A DNA stretch of 64,000 nt from Eledone cirrhosa (GCA_964016885.1 OZ024743.1:126516419-126580418), one strand, 5' to 3'; counted from the first letter of the stretch, positions 20,501-32,116 are shown. Notes: generated by a model from the sequence alone, not told the origin. Translations and numbers: made by a program.

Positions 20501-23217
20501 CATCAACAGTAGGATTGGAAAGGTAACAGCAGTGTTCCAACGGATGCACTCAATTTGGTCAAACAAAGCCATCAGCATGTACATTGTACTGCCCATAGCC
20601 ATCTATGACTGCAAAATGTGGTAACGCACTGCCAAGATGGATAGGTGTCTAGAAACTTTCCATCAAAGGTGCCTGTGTAAGATTCTAAAGGTCAACTGGC
20701 GAGATTGGGTTAGGAATGAAGAGATCCTGCGGAGATCAGTTGTGTACATTGCAGGAGATCATCGCGGAGTGCCGGTTCCGTTTTGCAGGTCACATTCTGT
20801 GCCTCCCTGAATATTGCCCATCCAAAATGGTGATGACGTGGACTCCCCCTGAAGGCAAGCGAAAAAGAGACTGACTGAAGATGACCTGGTGGTGGACATT
20901 CCAAAGTGACCTACAAACTGTCAACATCACCTGGCACGAATATCAATGACCTGCTACCGACCGACAGCATTGGAGATGATTTGGTGACTTATGTTCCCAA
21001 TAGAACAAGCCGGACTAAGAGCTAAGAGTTACTATATATACACACATATTTATTTATATGTAAATACACATACATATAATCATTTAGTATATACAATGGT
21101 AGTGTTAGTGCCACAATAAAATGCACCCAGCCCATGCTGTAAAATGGTAGTTTTGTCAGAACGAACAATGCATGCATATACTGTTTGTTCTGACAACAAT
21201 GGTAGAAGTTACTTGACTAATGGAACAGCCTGCTTATGAAATTAACATGCATGTGGCTGAGCATTTCACAGACACATGTACCCTTAACAGGGAGATTCAA
21301 AAGAAGTGTAATTTGAACTCAGAATGTAAAGAGCTGTGACAAAATTGCTACAAAGCATCTCTTTCAATACTTTAACATTTCGTCAATCTATTGGCCAGGA
21401 TTGGTGTTTTACCTATCAACCCTGAATAGATGAAAGGCAAAGTTGACCTCGCAACAAGCCAGAACAAATACTAAGTAATTACAAAGTAATTAATTAAACT
21501 TGTGATAAAAATTAATGTCGGCAAATATAAAAAGGCTGTTTATCAAGAATTTTGAGTGTGGAAACCAGAACACATTCTCTCTGAAATATATTTATAGTAA
21601 CATCAATCAGATTGTTATAGGAGTCACTCTCAAGTGCAGGTTTTAGTTCTGTTAAGCACCTCTAAATTCCCCATTATCATCAACATTTAACATCCGTTTT
21701 CTTTGCTAGCAAGAGTTGGACTTAAATGTATACACTAAATCTTATCATGGAAAAAAACCCACCTCATGTGTATAGAATGTGGGAAACAAATATACTCTGG
21801 TTACAAAAAGAAATACATTGGGATTATTCATGATGATAAAAAAAAAGTGATGGGGGGAAAGGAGTTGATTGTCAGATTGGATCAAAGGAACAATGTTTCC
21901 ATTGGTTTTTCTATTGCCAATACCATTTGCTGGTCACAACTCCTGGCAAAAGGTACAATGTGAAGTAAGTATTTTGCTCAAGAATGCAACGTGCTACCTG
22001 GTTCAATAATTGAAACCACGGCCTGAGTTCAACATCCTAACCACTAGGTCATGCACCTTCACACTCTTGCTGTGACTTTTACATCGGTTCCAGGAAAATT
22101 GCAAATTTATTAAAACAAAATAATTGGTCATAGGTTTTGTAACAAAGTACAAGTGAGAGTTTTCTTGGAAGTGACTGTTTTTAATGTGAAAATTAGGCTT
22201 TCATTAATAGGAGCAAGACAAGATTTGTAAATAGTGCTCTTCTATCATGGAAAAGCAGGTGTAAATATGATTTTGGTATTCGTATGTCTTTGTATGAATA
22301 GAGGGGTGTATTATGATATTAAAGATGACTACTGTTCCATATCTTTAAGCATTATACCAACAAAAGTAATAATTAAAGGACAAATTTGTCTTATTCATAC
22401 TTCATTCTTTTGATATTAAGATAGAAATGCCACAGCTCTCTCCAGTTATATATGGAAACTGAAGGACTCTGGATGATGAAGAGGAGGAGTAGATTGTAAA
22501 ATAAAATAAAAGTAAAGAAAAAGTAGACTTGTTGATTGAACTCACTGTAAAACTTTCAGGCTGAAAACCTCCTGCTTCAGCTAAACGTCGGATGTTTTCT
22601 TCTATAACAATTTTAGGGTCTTTTTTTTTTGCAACATATGCAAGGTTAAGAGATTTCATTCCTACTATGCTGGACACCCCACCAATACGTGTTGTATAAC
22701 CATGATAAAATATGTTATTAGGAATCAGAGAAGATTTTATTATTTGAAGAGTTTCATTAATATTTATGGCTTTTAGCATTTCTTGGCATTCAGCTTGTAA
22801 ACTATTTAAACAGACTTCTGGTTCTAACTCAAGAGCTTCCTCTAGAGCTTTAAAAGAAAACTTATATTGGGCTGCTGTCATTAATATATCAGAGAGAGCC
22901 TTCCAAATGTGAATTTCACCACTACTAGATGTTACAAAGATGTTTTCAAGATTTCTATCATCAAGATGTCTCTTAGCAAGAAATAGAAGTTCTGCTTTAC
23001 TTTTTGACAGGAAAGTTTGCAAATTGTCAGAAAATTTCTCTAATCCTTTAGTTATTTCTTTATTTTCTTCATTGCAATTTGAAGTCTGTCCAAGAAGATA
23101 GATATGTATGGAATAATCCTCAGCCAACAAACTCTTACACAAACTATAAAGACTTGTTTGGGCGGAATATTTTATAATCGATGTTCTGTCAACTAACAGT
23201 GCTACTTCAGTACCCAT
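16947..23217 (-). CDS. LACC1: LACC1/FAMIN-like purine nucleoside enzyme (laccase domain), complete
   Basis: Two coding exons: 23217-22546 (224 codons) and 17504-16947 (185 codons plus stop). The junction is phase 0 with donor ACA|GTGAGT and acceptor CACTAG|AGA. The 409-residue product compares with about 430 in human LACC1. The C-terminal half is the YlmD/YfiH-type multicopper-oxidase fold: SSLIPNNIFYHGYTTRIGGV at the domain start, His230 in KVGHG, Cys264 in PGADC and His281 in AHSGWKG, the usual metal/catalytic triad. Vertebrate LACC1 acts on purine nucleosides (adenosine deaminase, phosphorylase and related activities) and influences macrophage metabolism; that role here is inferred. The first 150 residues are divergent. 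The start is chosen because an in-frame TAA lies six codons upstream, and an acceptor CTTTTAG at 23250-23244 suggests a further 5' UTR exon. The 5 kb intron holds two large repeats. Confidence 0.92.
17884..17950. repeat. CATA/CACA microsatellite
   Basis: Short CATACACACACATACA run inside the LACC1-like intron. A near-duplicate of the following segment (TTCTTTTACAACTTTGCCACCAGGAAGGTGG) recurs about 120 bp downstream at 18072-18125, so this is a small tandem duplication. Confidence 0.8.
18147..18235. repeat. CATA tetranucleotide microsatellite
   Basis: About 20 CATA units directly next to the interspersed repeat at 18236. Confidence 0.95.
18236..18765 (-). mobile_element. Interspersed repeat, second copy
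   Basis: Related to 4753-5358. It begins GGTGGCTGCAAACTCTGCTA and ends ATGTTACCAGTAGCACTCAA. The shared internal words include CCAATCCCACTCTCTGA, GTTTCCCTCTCCTAGAA, GGATGGCTGTTGACTCTGCT, GGGGTTGCCGGTTTAGTC and ACCATGAGACAGGTTGTACT. The zinc-finger reading seen in the first copy is degraded here. Confidence 0.6.
18996..21025 (+). pseudogene. LINE reverse transcriptase relic in the LACC1-like intron
   Basis: A long, badly decayed non-LTR reverse transcriptase, opposite in orientation to the host gene. Its pieces in order: a basic linker (ELINERKKTKSKRDTAKQRK), fingers and palm with TRDAIKSLKNNKAGALDEIL, then FIEFQKAFDRVHKVSLWNIA, an F-x-DD catalytic box reading LDFVDDITLLAENSMN (about 20240-20290), then NTQKTKVMKIGSDLDQAAVV, ELDPFTYLGSILNNSGTIEL and SIWSNKAISMYIV, ending in fragments of the C-terminal domain. 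Frameshifts and stops occur in nearly every segment. Position and orientation do not suggest any role in LACC1 splicing. Confidence 0.85.
21030..22400. other. LACC1-like intron; degenerate SINEs, no exon seen
   Basis: Fragments of the common SINE in minus orientation lie near 21310-21460 (TTTGAACTCAGAATGTAAAG, GATGAAAGGCAAAGTTGACC). A second-family SINE remnant lies near 22000-22070. I looked for an extra LACC1 exon here and found none with homology. Confidence 0.5.
22546..23217 (-). CDS. LACC1: LACC1-like coding exon 1
   Basis: Residues 1-224. The frame stays open past the donor into the intron, to 22402, but homology stops at ESFT, exactly where GTGAGT begins. Its end, with DPKIVIEENIRRLAEAGGF, matches the region before the catalytic His in LACC1. 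Confidence 0.9.
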
Positions 23218-23310
23218 TTCACTTCTTTGGTTTTAAACAAACTCTAAAAGAAAGAGAAAAGAAAACATAGGTTAAAGCAAAAACAAGGAAATTATTAAAT
23301 AAATAATATT

Positions 23311-23530
23311 AAGGTTTGACCCTTTGTTACCATATTTCTAATGAAATATACTCTATTTCAATTAATTAGTGAAGAATTTTGAAGGGTTTACTAAAATTAT
23401 TAATTATTTCATTACTAAGATAATAACTTAACACATGGTTGTTATATAAAATTAAAATTATAATCCTTTAAAATGGGTAGTTTTGTTTCATAGAACCAGA
23501 GCCAGTTTTGCTGGTTTCTATCTCGGTTTC
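23311..23530 (+). mobile_element. AT-rich interspersed repeat (ACCCTTT ... GTTTC family)
   Basis: GACCCTTTGTTACCATATTT CTAATGAAATATACTC opens this copy and CATAGAACCAGAGCCAGTTT closes it. Related copies lie at 51936-52150, 61468-61690 and 61803-62240. It lies just upstream of the first coding exon of the LACC1-like gene. Confidence 0.6.
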
Positions 23531-23639
23531 CTGTGATTTAAAGCAATTCAGAATACAAGACTCCATCCTTGTCGCAAAGTTAACCCCCAATAGCTGCTGG
23601 TACTCATTTTCAACCAAATTGACTGAAATAACATGAAAT

Positions 23640-23745
23640 GAAGTACCTTGCTCAAGGACAAAATGTGCCACCTGGTCTAGGGATCTAACCCCTGATCTTA
23701 TGATTGTGAAACCAACACCCAATCAACAAGGCCACATGCCTTTAG
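23640..23745 (-). mobile_element. Degenerate SINE, second family
   Basis: CTTGCTCAAGGACAAAATGT GCCACCTGG and GTGAAACCAACACCCAATCA ACAAGG, read in reverse, give a tRNA-like head and the GAGCAAG body word of the 3745-4100 SINE. Confidence 0.5.
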
Positions 23746-23833
23746 AGATGAATAATGCAGTTATCACAACCTTTTACTAATTGTGTATCATTTGGGTGTG
23801 TTTATGAAAGCAATATTGAAAAAAACAACAACA

Positions 23834-24020
23834 AATAATTGTTTCTACTTTTGGAACAAGGCCAACAATTACTCCAGTGCATTACTGGTACTTTATTTTA
23901 TCGACTCCGTAAGGATGAAAGGCAAAGTTAACCTCGCCGGGATTTGAACTCAGACCACAAAGGGACGTAACTCTTTGCTGCAAAGCATGGCGTCAGACCC
24001 TCTACCGATACTGCCAATCC
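23834..24020 (-). mobile_element. SINE, full length
   Basis: Minus-strand copy of the common SINE: CGGATTGGCAGTATCGGTAG, then GAGTTCAAATCCCGGC, GATAAAATAAAGTACCAG and GTAGAAACAATTATT. Confidence 0.9.
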
Positions 24021-26025
24021 GAAGAATACAAAGTTCTTAAGTGAAAATATAATTCTGATGGTGGATGGTTTTATAAATAGAAATGATATGACAACCTCTC
24101 TAGTGCCGGTGTCATGATAAAATGCATACAATACATTCTGTAAAGTGGTTGGCATTTGAAAAAGGCATCCAACCATAGAAACCATGCCAAAAAATGAAAT
24201 TAGAGGGCAGTAACTATGAATAAGAACTGGATCTGACTGTAACAATTTGTCTAATTCATGCTAACATGGAAGGCTAGGCATTAAATGATGATGATGATGG
24301 AAAGCAATAGAAAACTTGTCAAATGTGCCATGCTGTGGGGGTTGAACCTGAAATCACAAGGTTGTGAAATCAACTCCTTTACCACACAACCATGCCTACA
24401 TCAATACATATATACAGAAACATTGAGAATGAAATAAAATAACTCTTCAAAGATATTTCATTGAGGATATTACTTTAGGATATTGGTAGAAATAAAGTTG
24501 TAGATTTGACATCAAAACAGAAAATATAGTTTAGAATGACCCAACAAAGAGAGTCTGCTTGGTTATTCAACCTGCTAGATATAGCAGCCAAATCTCTCTC
24601 AAATCATACCCTAATATTTTAAAAAAGTTGGACATATTGAAATAATAGACTTCTAAACACACTGTTAGAATAATGATGCAGTGGGATGGTCATGGCTGGA
24701 ACATCTTTGATCATAGGTCTGCCTCATCAGGACTGATCTAGGGATAAACAACCACAACAACAGCAACAGAGGTGAGAGATTAAGGTATTAGGCTACCTGC
24801 ACTTGGGTTATAAGTTCAAAAGTATCACTATATTTGTCACAAAATTTTTAATTAATTTTGAAATTAATCATGAATTTGGAGGCCAGCTGGTATCACATAA
24901 TCTTTCCATTCCAATGGTAATAGCCCCTTATCTGGAGACATGACATATAGCAACACAGGTGAATTCAGCTGCAGACCCATATTTCATTTCCTGAGAAGCT
25001 ATTGAAGTACTGGCAGCTTTTCAATAAGTTTATCATTGAACCTATAGCAGTGGAAACTTTTGGCATCCTGGATTCCTGAACCAACTTCCTACTCACTGCA
25101 GTTGGGACAGGGTTGGCCACCTGCAATATGAATTGGAATAGCTTTCAATACATCTCCTTTGTTATCCTCTGAGGTAACACCTTTTTAATTCTGTCTGCTG
25201 GGACCATGAGTTAATGTCCACCTGATGTTTTGCACACCAGAGAGACAGAATGAGCAAACAAAAGAAAGTGATATCCTTTCATTGGTTGGTTTGTGCTGTT
25301 ACCACTGGCTACTACATATTAATACTTGCATGCATACATAATTTCAATTTCAAGAATTGCCATCTCTTGACCTTTTTATGCTGCAGTGAAAGAAAAAAGA
25401 AAAGGCCATGCTCGCACAACACACATCAAGTGTGCTTGAAGTTTTTTTAATTGAAGAAAGGTCTTGCACTTGACCAATCCCACTCACTGAACAACAGTGA
25501 CATGTAGAGAAAAAGAATAGGTCCATAGCATTGGCTGCCATTGAATCACTGGTTTTACATCGGAGTTTTCCTTCTAGAATGATGTCCTAACAAGAACTAG
25601 AAGTTTCTCACTCCCTGGTGGGCTAACCGTGTGCTCAGACACCAAACCAAGTATTTCCATGTCCCAGAACATACATATATCATACATACATGCATATATA
25701 TATACAACATATTATTTTTTTGTATATATAAGCTGTAGTTTAATCATTTCCTGTGTTAAATCATTTGTTAAATCACTCTTGATTACTTTTAAAATTAAAA
25801 TTTCTATACAAAAATTCATTAAAAAAAAGTACCAGAATTTAAGCTGTTTACTTGTACCAGTTTCATAAGTATAAGCCACAGATAGCAGATAATTAATTAT
25901 TCGAATCTTAACAGTTTTGGTATCCAGTTATAATGATAAGTCATTTGTTTGTGCATTGTAATGTCCTTCCTTGGTAGGTCAACTATCACTTCATTGTTGA
26001 CAAAATAAATTATTTCACAAAATAA
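24021..26025. other. No gene seen; tail fragments and a repeat copy
   Basis: Contains LINE-tail words at 24085-24300 (GTGGTTGGCATTTG, AAGGCATCCAACCATAG, GATGATGATGATGG), a second-family SINE remnant at 24320-24410, and at 25395-25680 a third, older copy of the repeat also found at 4753 and 18236 (TTGACCAATCCCACTCACTG, GGAGTTTTCCTTCTAGAATG). Nothing looks like an exon. Confidence 0.55.
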
Positions 26026-26761
26026 TCTATATATCTAAAACAGAGAATGTCTGTGTCTGTCTGTCTGTCTGTCTGTCTGACTCCCTAAAACTCGAGAACC
26101 ACTCAACCGATTGTTTTCAAACTTTACACATGTAATACTTATGGTCATGTGAGTGTTTTGAGCAAAAAGTATTTCAAATTTTCAATGCGCTAGGGACCGC
26201 ATTAGGCGATTTAGTGATCTCTCTATATAATTCTTAGTCTTTCTTTTTAGATAGATACATAGATATAATGTTGCGCCCTTATAATATGTCTGTATGTCTG
26301 GCTGTCTGCATTACGACATTATGACGCTATATATGTGTGTGTGTGTGTGTATATATATATAGTGTGTAACGTTTTTCGAAATATTTACTTCTGCGTTCAC
26401 AGATTGATTTTTTTAGTTTCAGAAGATCCCGTTAAAGGTGAAAGCAGCGATTCTTTGCTTAAACTTTAATCTGTTATTTTAATATATATATATATGTATA
26501 ATTATATATTTGTGTACAGATATTTTTGCATACACAATAACAAAATATAAACAAAAGTATTTATTTCGCGATAAAGTATTGATTTTCTTCGCACGGAAAA
26601 AAAACCCTGGTAATCTACGACAAATGTTTTTTATAAGCACAAAATGTAGACCCCATCCCAAGGCCGAGGTATTCTGTACTTCTCTGTACTGTTTCAGAAA
26701 GGAGGGATAAACATGGCAATCTATGTTTAGAATCCTGAGCAACGCCGGGTAATTCTGCTAG
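26026..26761 (+). mobile_element. Helitron-like element, non-autonomous
   Basis: The 5' end starts TC between A and TC (AATAA|TCTATATATCTAAAAC), followed by the GTCTGTCTGTCTG run and AACTCGAGAACCACTCAACC typical of some animal Helitron 5' ends. The 3' end reads GAGCAACGCCGGGTAATTCT GCTAG before T, which fits the Helitron CTRR terminus with a short GC-rich hairpin just upstream. No Rep/helicase is encoded. The 5' boundary is less certain than the 3'. Confidence 0.6.
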
Positions 26762-27142
26762 TATATTAAAAAAAACTATTCTATTCTATAGCCTGTTGCC
26801 ATCTGGAGTCATCAAACCAGATGTTGCATATCTCCTCAGCTACCCATTGGATGCAGACATCGATATCTGTGAGGAGAGATGCTTGGCTGTAGCAGGGAGC
26901 ACAGTGGAATGTATATAAGAGCTTCATTCAGCATGGCGAAGCAGTTCCTTAACAGAAAGAGTGCCAGATTGGCATCGATCTGGTTCAGTCTACTTGCCAG
27001 AGTTTCTAAAAGAATAACTAACAAAACCGTCCTTTGGAGCTGAAAAAGATCAAACTGACTATGGTTATTTCACATTTAAAATCCAAGGCCAATGCTACCA
27101 TTTAATCGGCAGTTTACTCCTCCAGCCTAATAAGGAAGTTTT

Positions 27143-27272
27143 ATGATTGTTTTTTTTTTTTTAGGTCTCTCTAACACACACTCACACATTACGGTCTCAC
27201 CTCATGCCAGACAACACATCCAATACAGTTGTTTTCTCTGTTCTCGCGGGCGAAGCCGGGTACCTCAGCTAG
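27143..27272 (+). mobile_element. Helitron-like 3' end
   Basis: GCGGGCGAAGCCGGGTACCT CAGCTAG, followed by T. This is the classical Helitron 3' hairpin and CTAG terminus. The 5' limit is unknown, and the interval 26762-27142 is unrecognised. Confidence 0.5.
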
Positions 27273-27773
27273 TACTCGATAAAAGATGTTGCCCAACACA
27301 TAAAGAAGAGGTACCGTCGCTTTGAATATATATATTCCAATTTTATGAATCTACTTCCCTTTCCTCCACTCTTCAAGGCTTCCTCAACCTCCCAACACTT
27401 GTTCTCACTCACTCCTCTTCCCCTTAGCAAATAACATACAGCTGCCATTGCTACTCGTCGCAGTGTCACTTTCACCATGCTCTCACCTCCACCCTCTCAT
27501 AGCGATCATTATGCTTCTTTCTGTTCACCTGAAAGCATAATGATCGCTCTTGTGTCAGTGGCAAGAGAACCTGTTCCCAGTATACTCTGTAAAGTGACAG
27601 TGTTGTGCCACAAGGACATGCATCAATAAACTCTGTAAAGTGTTGGTGCTACGATAAAATTCACCCAGTATAGATTTGTTTCTTTATTTGCCACAAGGAC
27701 GCACAAGAAATGGGACATTAGAAGACGTGACGACAGGGCTTTTACATAAAAGTTGCTTAAATTTTAACATTAA

Positions 27774-28115
27774 CTAGCAGGATAGCTTGGCGTTGCTCGG
27801 GATTCTAAACATAGATTGGTATGTTTATCCCTCCTTTCTGAAACAATATTTGCTCTAGAGTTCTTATATATTTGATATATATTTATCCTTATCGAGCCTT
27901 CTGAAATAAATACGTTTGTTTATATTTTGTTATTGTGTATGCAAAAATATCTGTACACGAATATATAATTATATATGTATATATATTAAAATAACAGATT
28001 AAAGTTTAAGCAAAGAATCGCTGCTTTCACCCTTAACGGGATCTTCTGAAACTAAAAAAAAAATGGATCTGTGAACGCAGAAGTAAATATTTCGAAAAAC
28101 GTTACACACAATAAA
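27774..28115 (-). mobile_element. Helitron-like element, inverted copy
   Basis: On the minus strand it matches 26362-26761: AACGTTTTTCGAAATATTTA, then TTTCAGAAGATCCCGTTAAG, AGCAGCGATTCTTTGCTTAA, AGTTTAAGC... and finally GAGCAACGCCAAGCTATCCT GCTAG followed by T. It carries an insertion relative to the first copy (TTCAGAAGGCTCGATAAGGA to about 27850). Confidence 0.65.
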
Positions 28116-28870
28116 TTAAAATAAACTATATACTAAAATGAAACAACAATCGAAATCCCCAATACGGAGGAACGTTACTGCAGGGTTGTTTTACACCCCG
28201 TAGATAGAACAACCCCCAACACCAGGAGCAAGTTTTGTAGGTGTCCCCGCCTTCCCTCTTTTGTCTTCTTCAAGCTACAAGTTTATATACAGAGAAGGCC
28301 CATTCACTCAGGCCATTTTCGCCATATTCACCCACCTTTCAGCAAATACTGGGATGATTGTAAAGTGGTTGGTGTTAGGAAAGATATCCAGCCATAGAAA
28401 CCATGCCAAAACCTACTTGATAACCTGTCTAACTCATTTCTGCATGGAAAATTTGGCGGAAATGACGCTAATGATAATGATGAAGGCGATACACATGCAA
28501 ATAGATCTTGCAGTCTGAAAATAGTGAGTGGTGGGAAACTTCAATTAACTGAGAGACTATCCGCGCAATTTCAAAATTGAAATTTTACTTAGGTGTGTTC
28601 ATATCCTAAGATGCAAGGGAGAGAACTATAGCCTGAACAGATCCAAATCTTAGACAATTGCAGTGCGAGTAGATTTAGTCTATAAGCAACGGACATATTT
28701 CCTCAGCGAAACATATTTACTCAATAAGTTGGTTTGAATAGAAAACGAAGAACAGAGAAAGAGCTTATGTGTGGAGAGGAGAAAATGCTTGAGGGGTGCT
28801 TTCTGCATTATACACACAAATAAACTCTCGCGTGCGGAGTTAGGGAACACTACATGCTTTATTATCATAA
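28116..28870. other. No gene seen; LINE-tail fragment
   Basis: A plus-oriented tail fragment lies at 28345-28500 (GTAAAGTGGTTGGTGTTAGG, CCAGCCATAGAAACCATGCC, ATGACGCTAATGATAATGAT). The remainder is unrecognised. Confidence 0.5.
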
Positions 28871-28873
28871 CAA

Positions 28874-29053
28874 CGGCAGTATCGGTAGAGAGTCGGACGC
28901 CATGCTTTGACGCATAGAGTTACAACCCTTGCCATTCTGAGTTCAAATCCCGCCGAGGTTAACTTTGCCTTTCATCCTTACGGGGTCGATAAGATAAAGT
29001 AAAAGTAATCCACTGGGTAATTGCTGGCCTTGTGCCAAAAGTAGAAACAATTA
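28874..29053 (+). mobile_element. SINE
   Basis: CGGCAGTATCGGTAGAGAGT to GTAGAAACAATTATCATA. Its sides carry ATTATCATAACAAC and TTATCATATAACAAC, which are likely target duplications with a 2-bp change. The first few bases of the head are missing. Confidence 0.88.
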
Positions 29054-29870
29054 TCATATAACAACTATATAAGATTAAATAGAAGTTCATACATATAATG
29101 GATTAATTATTGCTAGGAACCTTATAAAAATAATACGCAAAAATATATAATCAAAGCGAGAAAAAGGAAGAAAAATTTAATTCAACAGTAAGTCATCGAT
29201 TTGATGTAAGCCAACACGCTCGCAGCATTAGCGCGAGTGATGGCAAGGCTAAGATGCTAAAACAACCAGGCACCCCCAAGGACATCACCTGGCACCTTGC
29301 TAAGGCAAGCGGCTAACGATGACAGGAACTTTGCTGTCAGCGGTCCAGCTCCACCAAATGTCTCGAACTCCACAGGGTGAAAAAATAGTTAGTTGATATT
29401 TTAGGATGTTATTCCGTTCGGTTACCGTTAGGGTATGTAATATATATATATATAAATTTTATTCATAGTTGTATAAATAACATTACAACAGTTTTGCGAG
29501 AGATGTCAACATGAATTGATCTGTTATTGTTATCTAAAGACATTTTTTCCAATTCCATCCCGCCCGTCCCCTCAATCTATCTTATTTCTCATTCTTTCTT
29601 CTGATGAATGACTAGCGTCCAAAACGTTAAGACCCTCTTCTTGCTATATCAAACGTTAACCTAATATATCCGTTCCATATACTGTACCGATTGTGTTGTT
29701 ATTTCTATTTACCTTTTACACACACACACACACACACGCGTCGAAACGGCTTGAGCTCTGCCGTCGGGGTTATACATCTTCCTATTACCCATTCTACTAC
29801 CCCAAGTATTGAGTACTCTGGTGCGTTATGATCCATCTGGTTCCTTACCACAACTCCTTCATTATATATA
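29054..29870. other. No gene seen; unnamed repeat shared with 41075-41330
   Basis: The segment 29190-29420 shares AGGCACCC, GACAGGAACTTTGCTGTCAG, CAGCTCCACCAAATGTCTCG and TTATTCCGTTCG with 41075-41330. A short CACACA run lies at 29718-29737. Confidence 0.45.
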
Positions 29871-29872
29871 AT

Positions 29873-30060
29873 GGCGGTGGATTGGCAGTATCGGTAGAGG
29901 GTCGGACGCCATGCTTTGACGCATAGAGTTACGGCCCTTGCCATTCTGAGTTCAAATCCCGCCGAGGTTAACTTTGCCTTTCATCCTTACGGGGTCGATA
30001 AAATAAAGTACCAGTAATGTACTGGGTAATTTCTGGCCTTGTGCCAATAGTAGAAACAAT
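29873..30060 (+). mobile_element. SINE, full length
   Basis: GGCGGTGGATTGGCAGTATC, then GAGTTCAAATCCCGCC, ACGGGGTCGATAAAATAAAG and GTAGAAACAATTATATAT. This is one of the least diverged copies in the window. Confidence 0.92.
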
Positions 30061-31860
30061 TATATATATATATTCCCACTGTATACACATAATTATTCGC
30101 TTCAATACAACACACGTAAAACGGGTGCCTATACTAGTTCCCGGGCTTGAGTTTCGGCCACACTTAATGCAGCGGTAGGGTGCACTGCATCCTCTGTCTA
30201 CATATATTATGCAACAATGCATAATCGGCGTATGTGGCTTCATCGGCGGGTATCGCCTCATCAACGGTGTCTTCTATAGAGGATACGGCTTAGCACTGCT
30301 TTTGTGAATGAAAGTTGTTTGGCGCAAACTACGAAAACCGTTAGTTTGTGTGTGTATGTCATGTAACTTAGCTGTTACAGGACATACATACAGATCGACA
30401 GGGGATTTACTGGGGAAAATTGACGGTCCAATTTATTTTTTTAGCCTTTCTTTTTTAAATTTCATTTTGTCAATGTTTTAAACATCTAAAAGAAAAAAAA
30501 AACGTTTCAGACCGAAAAACCTGGTATATCTGGGATCAATAAAATAAGTACCAGACTAAAATAAAAAGTACTAGCGTTGTTATGATCGAAGGCGGTGTCT
30601 CATCATCGTGTCAGTCCAAACAAATAAAAGAAATTTTAAAGAAAAATCTTTGAGCAAAGAAGGAAAAAAAATAATTCAACAAACTTTGAAAAATTAGATA
30701 GAACAAAACTTACATCTTTAAGTAGATAACAACAAAAAACCGATACACAAAAAAAATCTGGTTTCTTTTTAAAACAAGCAAGACAGTTTTGGAACCTTTA
30801 CGTACCTAATAAATATATAGTTCTATTTTTGTCAGCTAAATTTCAACCGACTAAATTTTGGGGTGGTTATATAACTGGGCTACAGATATCAGAAAGTCAC
30901 ACTTGTCATACACTCATAACATTATAGCTATCAGGTGACTGAAAGAATTGAAATAATCATTTAATCAAAGCAATTTATCAAATTATAAATGCGAGGAAAG
31001 AATAGATAAAGATATACCTATCTTTTCTTCAAAGTCCCGACTGGTCTGCAGCAATTGTTCACCAGAAAAATGTGCCAGTGCTATGAGGTTTTTTTGTGTT
31101 TTCAACTAATCTGACCTCCATGAAGCTCACTGTGGAATTATTTTCTGAAATAACCAACTTGCTATCAGGCAAACTGACAACCTGGCCAGTCCACTAGCGC
31201 TTGGACCATGAGAAATACATCCAGTACATTTTGTAAGATGGTTGTCGATAGGAAGGGCATATTTCTGTAGATTCTATGCAAAAAGGATCGGAATTACTCT
31301 CCAGTTGTGTTAAAGTGATATAAAGGGCATCCAGCCCTAGTAAACTTGCCAAAGGGTCGGGATGGCGTCAATTGTGTTAAGGACATGACAGTCTCCTTGG
31401 TGTTGGTGATTTACAGGCAGCACAATAAAATAGTCTCTGTAAAGTGGTTGGTGATAGAAAGGACATCCAGCGGTAGAAAACTCGCCAAACGAAATATTTT
31501 AAATGTAGAATGGACTCTTTGAGCTACAACTAAGGTACAAAAAAAACCCCACAGAGTTGTATATTTATATATATCGGAAAAGAGCCAGGATCCCGACGGT
31601 TGAGTTCCGGTCGTTTCGACAGCTAGATCCGAACTAAGTATTAGACCGGCGGGAATCTAGCTGAACTTATCGATGGGTACAGTCCATATATGGGCATGCA
31701 GTCAAAGCAGAAAAAGCAAAAATATCTAAGCAAAAAAAAACTAAAAGTTTGTTGTTTTTCTTGTCTGTCACGAGGAGAGGTCAATGATCTAGGATGTCAT
31801 GTACGTAGTTAAATTCCTTCATAGCTATGAAGGAATTTAACTATCTATGAAGGAATTTAA
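30061..31860. other. No gene seen; LINE-tail words and a palindrome
   Basis: LINE-tail words occur at 31190-31480 (GTAAGATGGTTGTCGATAGG, GGGCATCCAGCCCTAG). A perfect 34-bp palindrome lies at 31808-31841 (see findings). The rest, including the AT-rich 30400-31000, is unrecognised. Confidence 0.5.
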
Positions 31861-31865
31861 TTATG

Positions 31866-32116
31866 TGTGGTTAGAAAAAGCTATCTCACTTACCGCTTTT
31901 CAAAGGCGCCGCTAAATTCCACTGCAGGTTACTCCTCTTCCACGTGCGTCCAACTGCTTAACACCGGGAGCTGCCAAAACTCGCGTCCACACCGTTGCTG
32001 GTCACCACTAGAGAGGCCCTCTGCTGGCCCTTCCGGTCGAGCATCCTTCCGGCCAAGCACCCTTCCGGTCGAGCACTCCCCCGCTTCCGGCCACCGCACG
32101 CCACACCATACCCACA
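31866..32116 (-). repeat. LTR, 251 bp (3' LTR of the element)
   Basis: Plus-strand ends are TGTGGTTAGAAAAAGC and CACCATACCCACA. It contains three units of a 16-bp repeat CCCTTCCGGTCGAGCA-like (about 32015-32068), against one in the partner LTR. Confidence 0.93.

Noticed and set aside
22402..22545. Extension of LACC1 exon 1 beyond the donor
   Set aside because: The frame stays open for 47 more codons, but homology ends at the GTGAGT donor and exon 2 supplies the missing catalytic half in phase.
26836..27024. Short minus-strand frame with hydrophobic N-terminus
   Set aside because: No homology I recognise, sits between Helitron-like ends, and has no splice or start context.
29590..29640. Hammerhead ribozyme-like CTGATGA ... 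AAAACG
   Set aside because: The required GAAA core is not present (CAAAACG) and the stem II pairing is poor; it may be an old remnant but cannot be supported.
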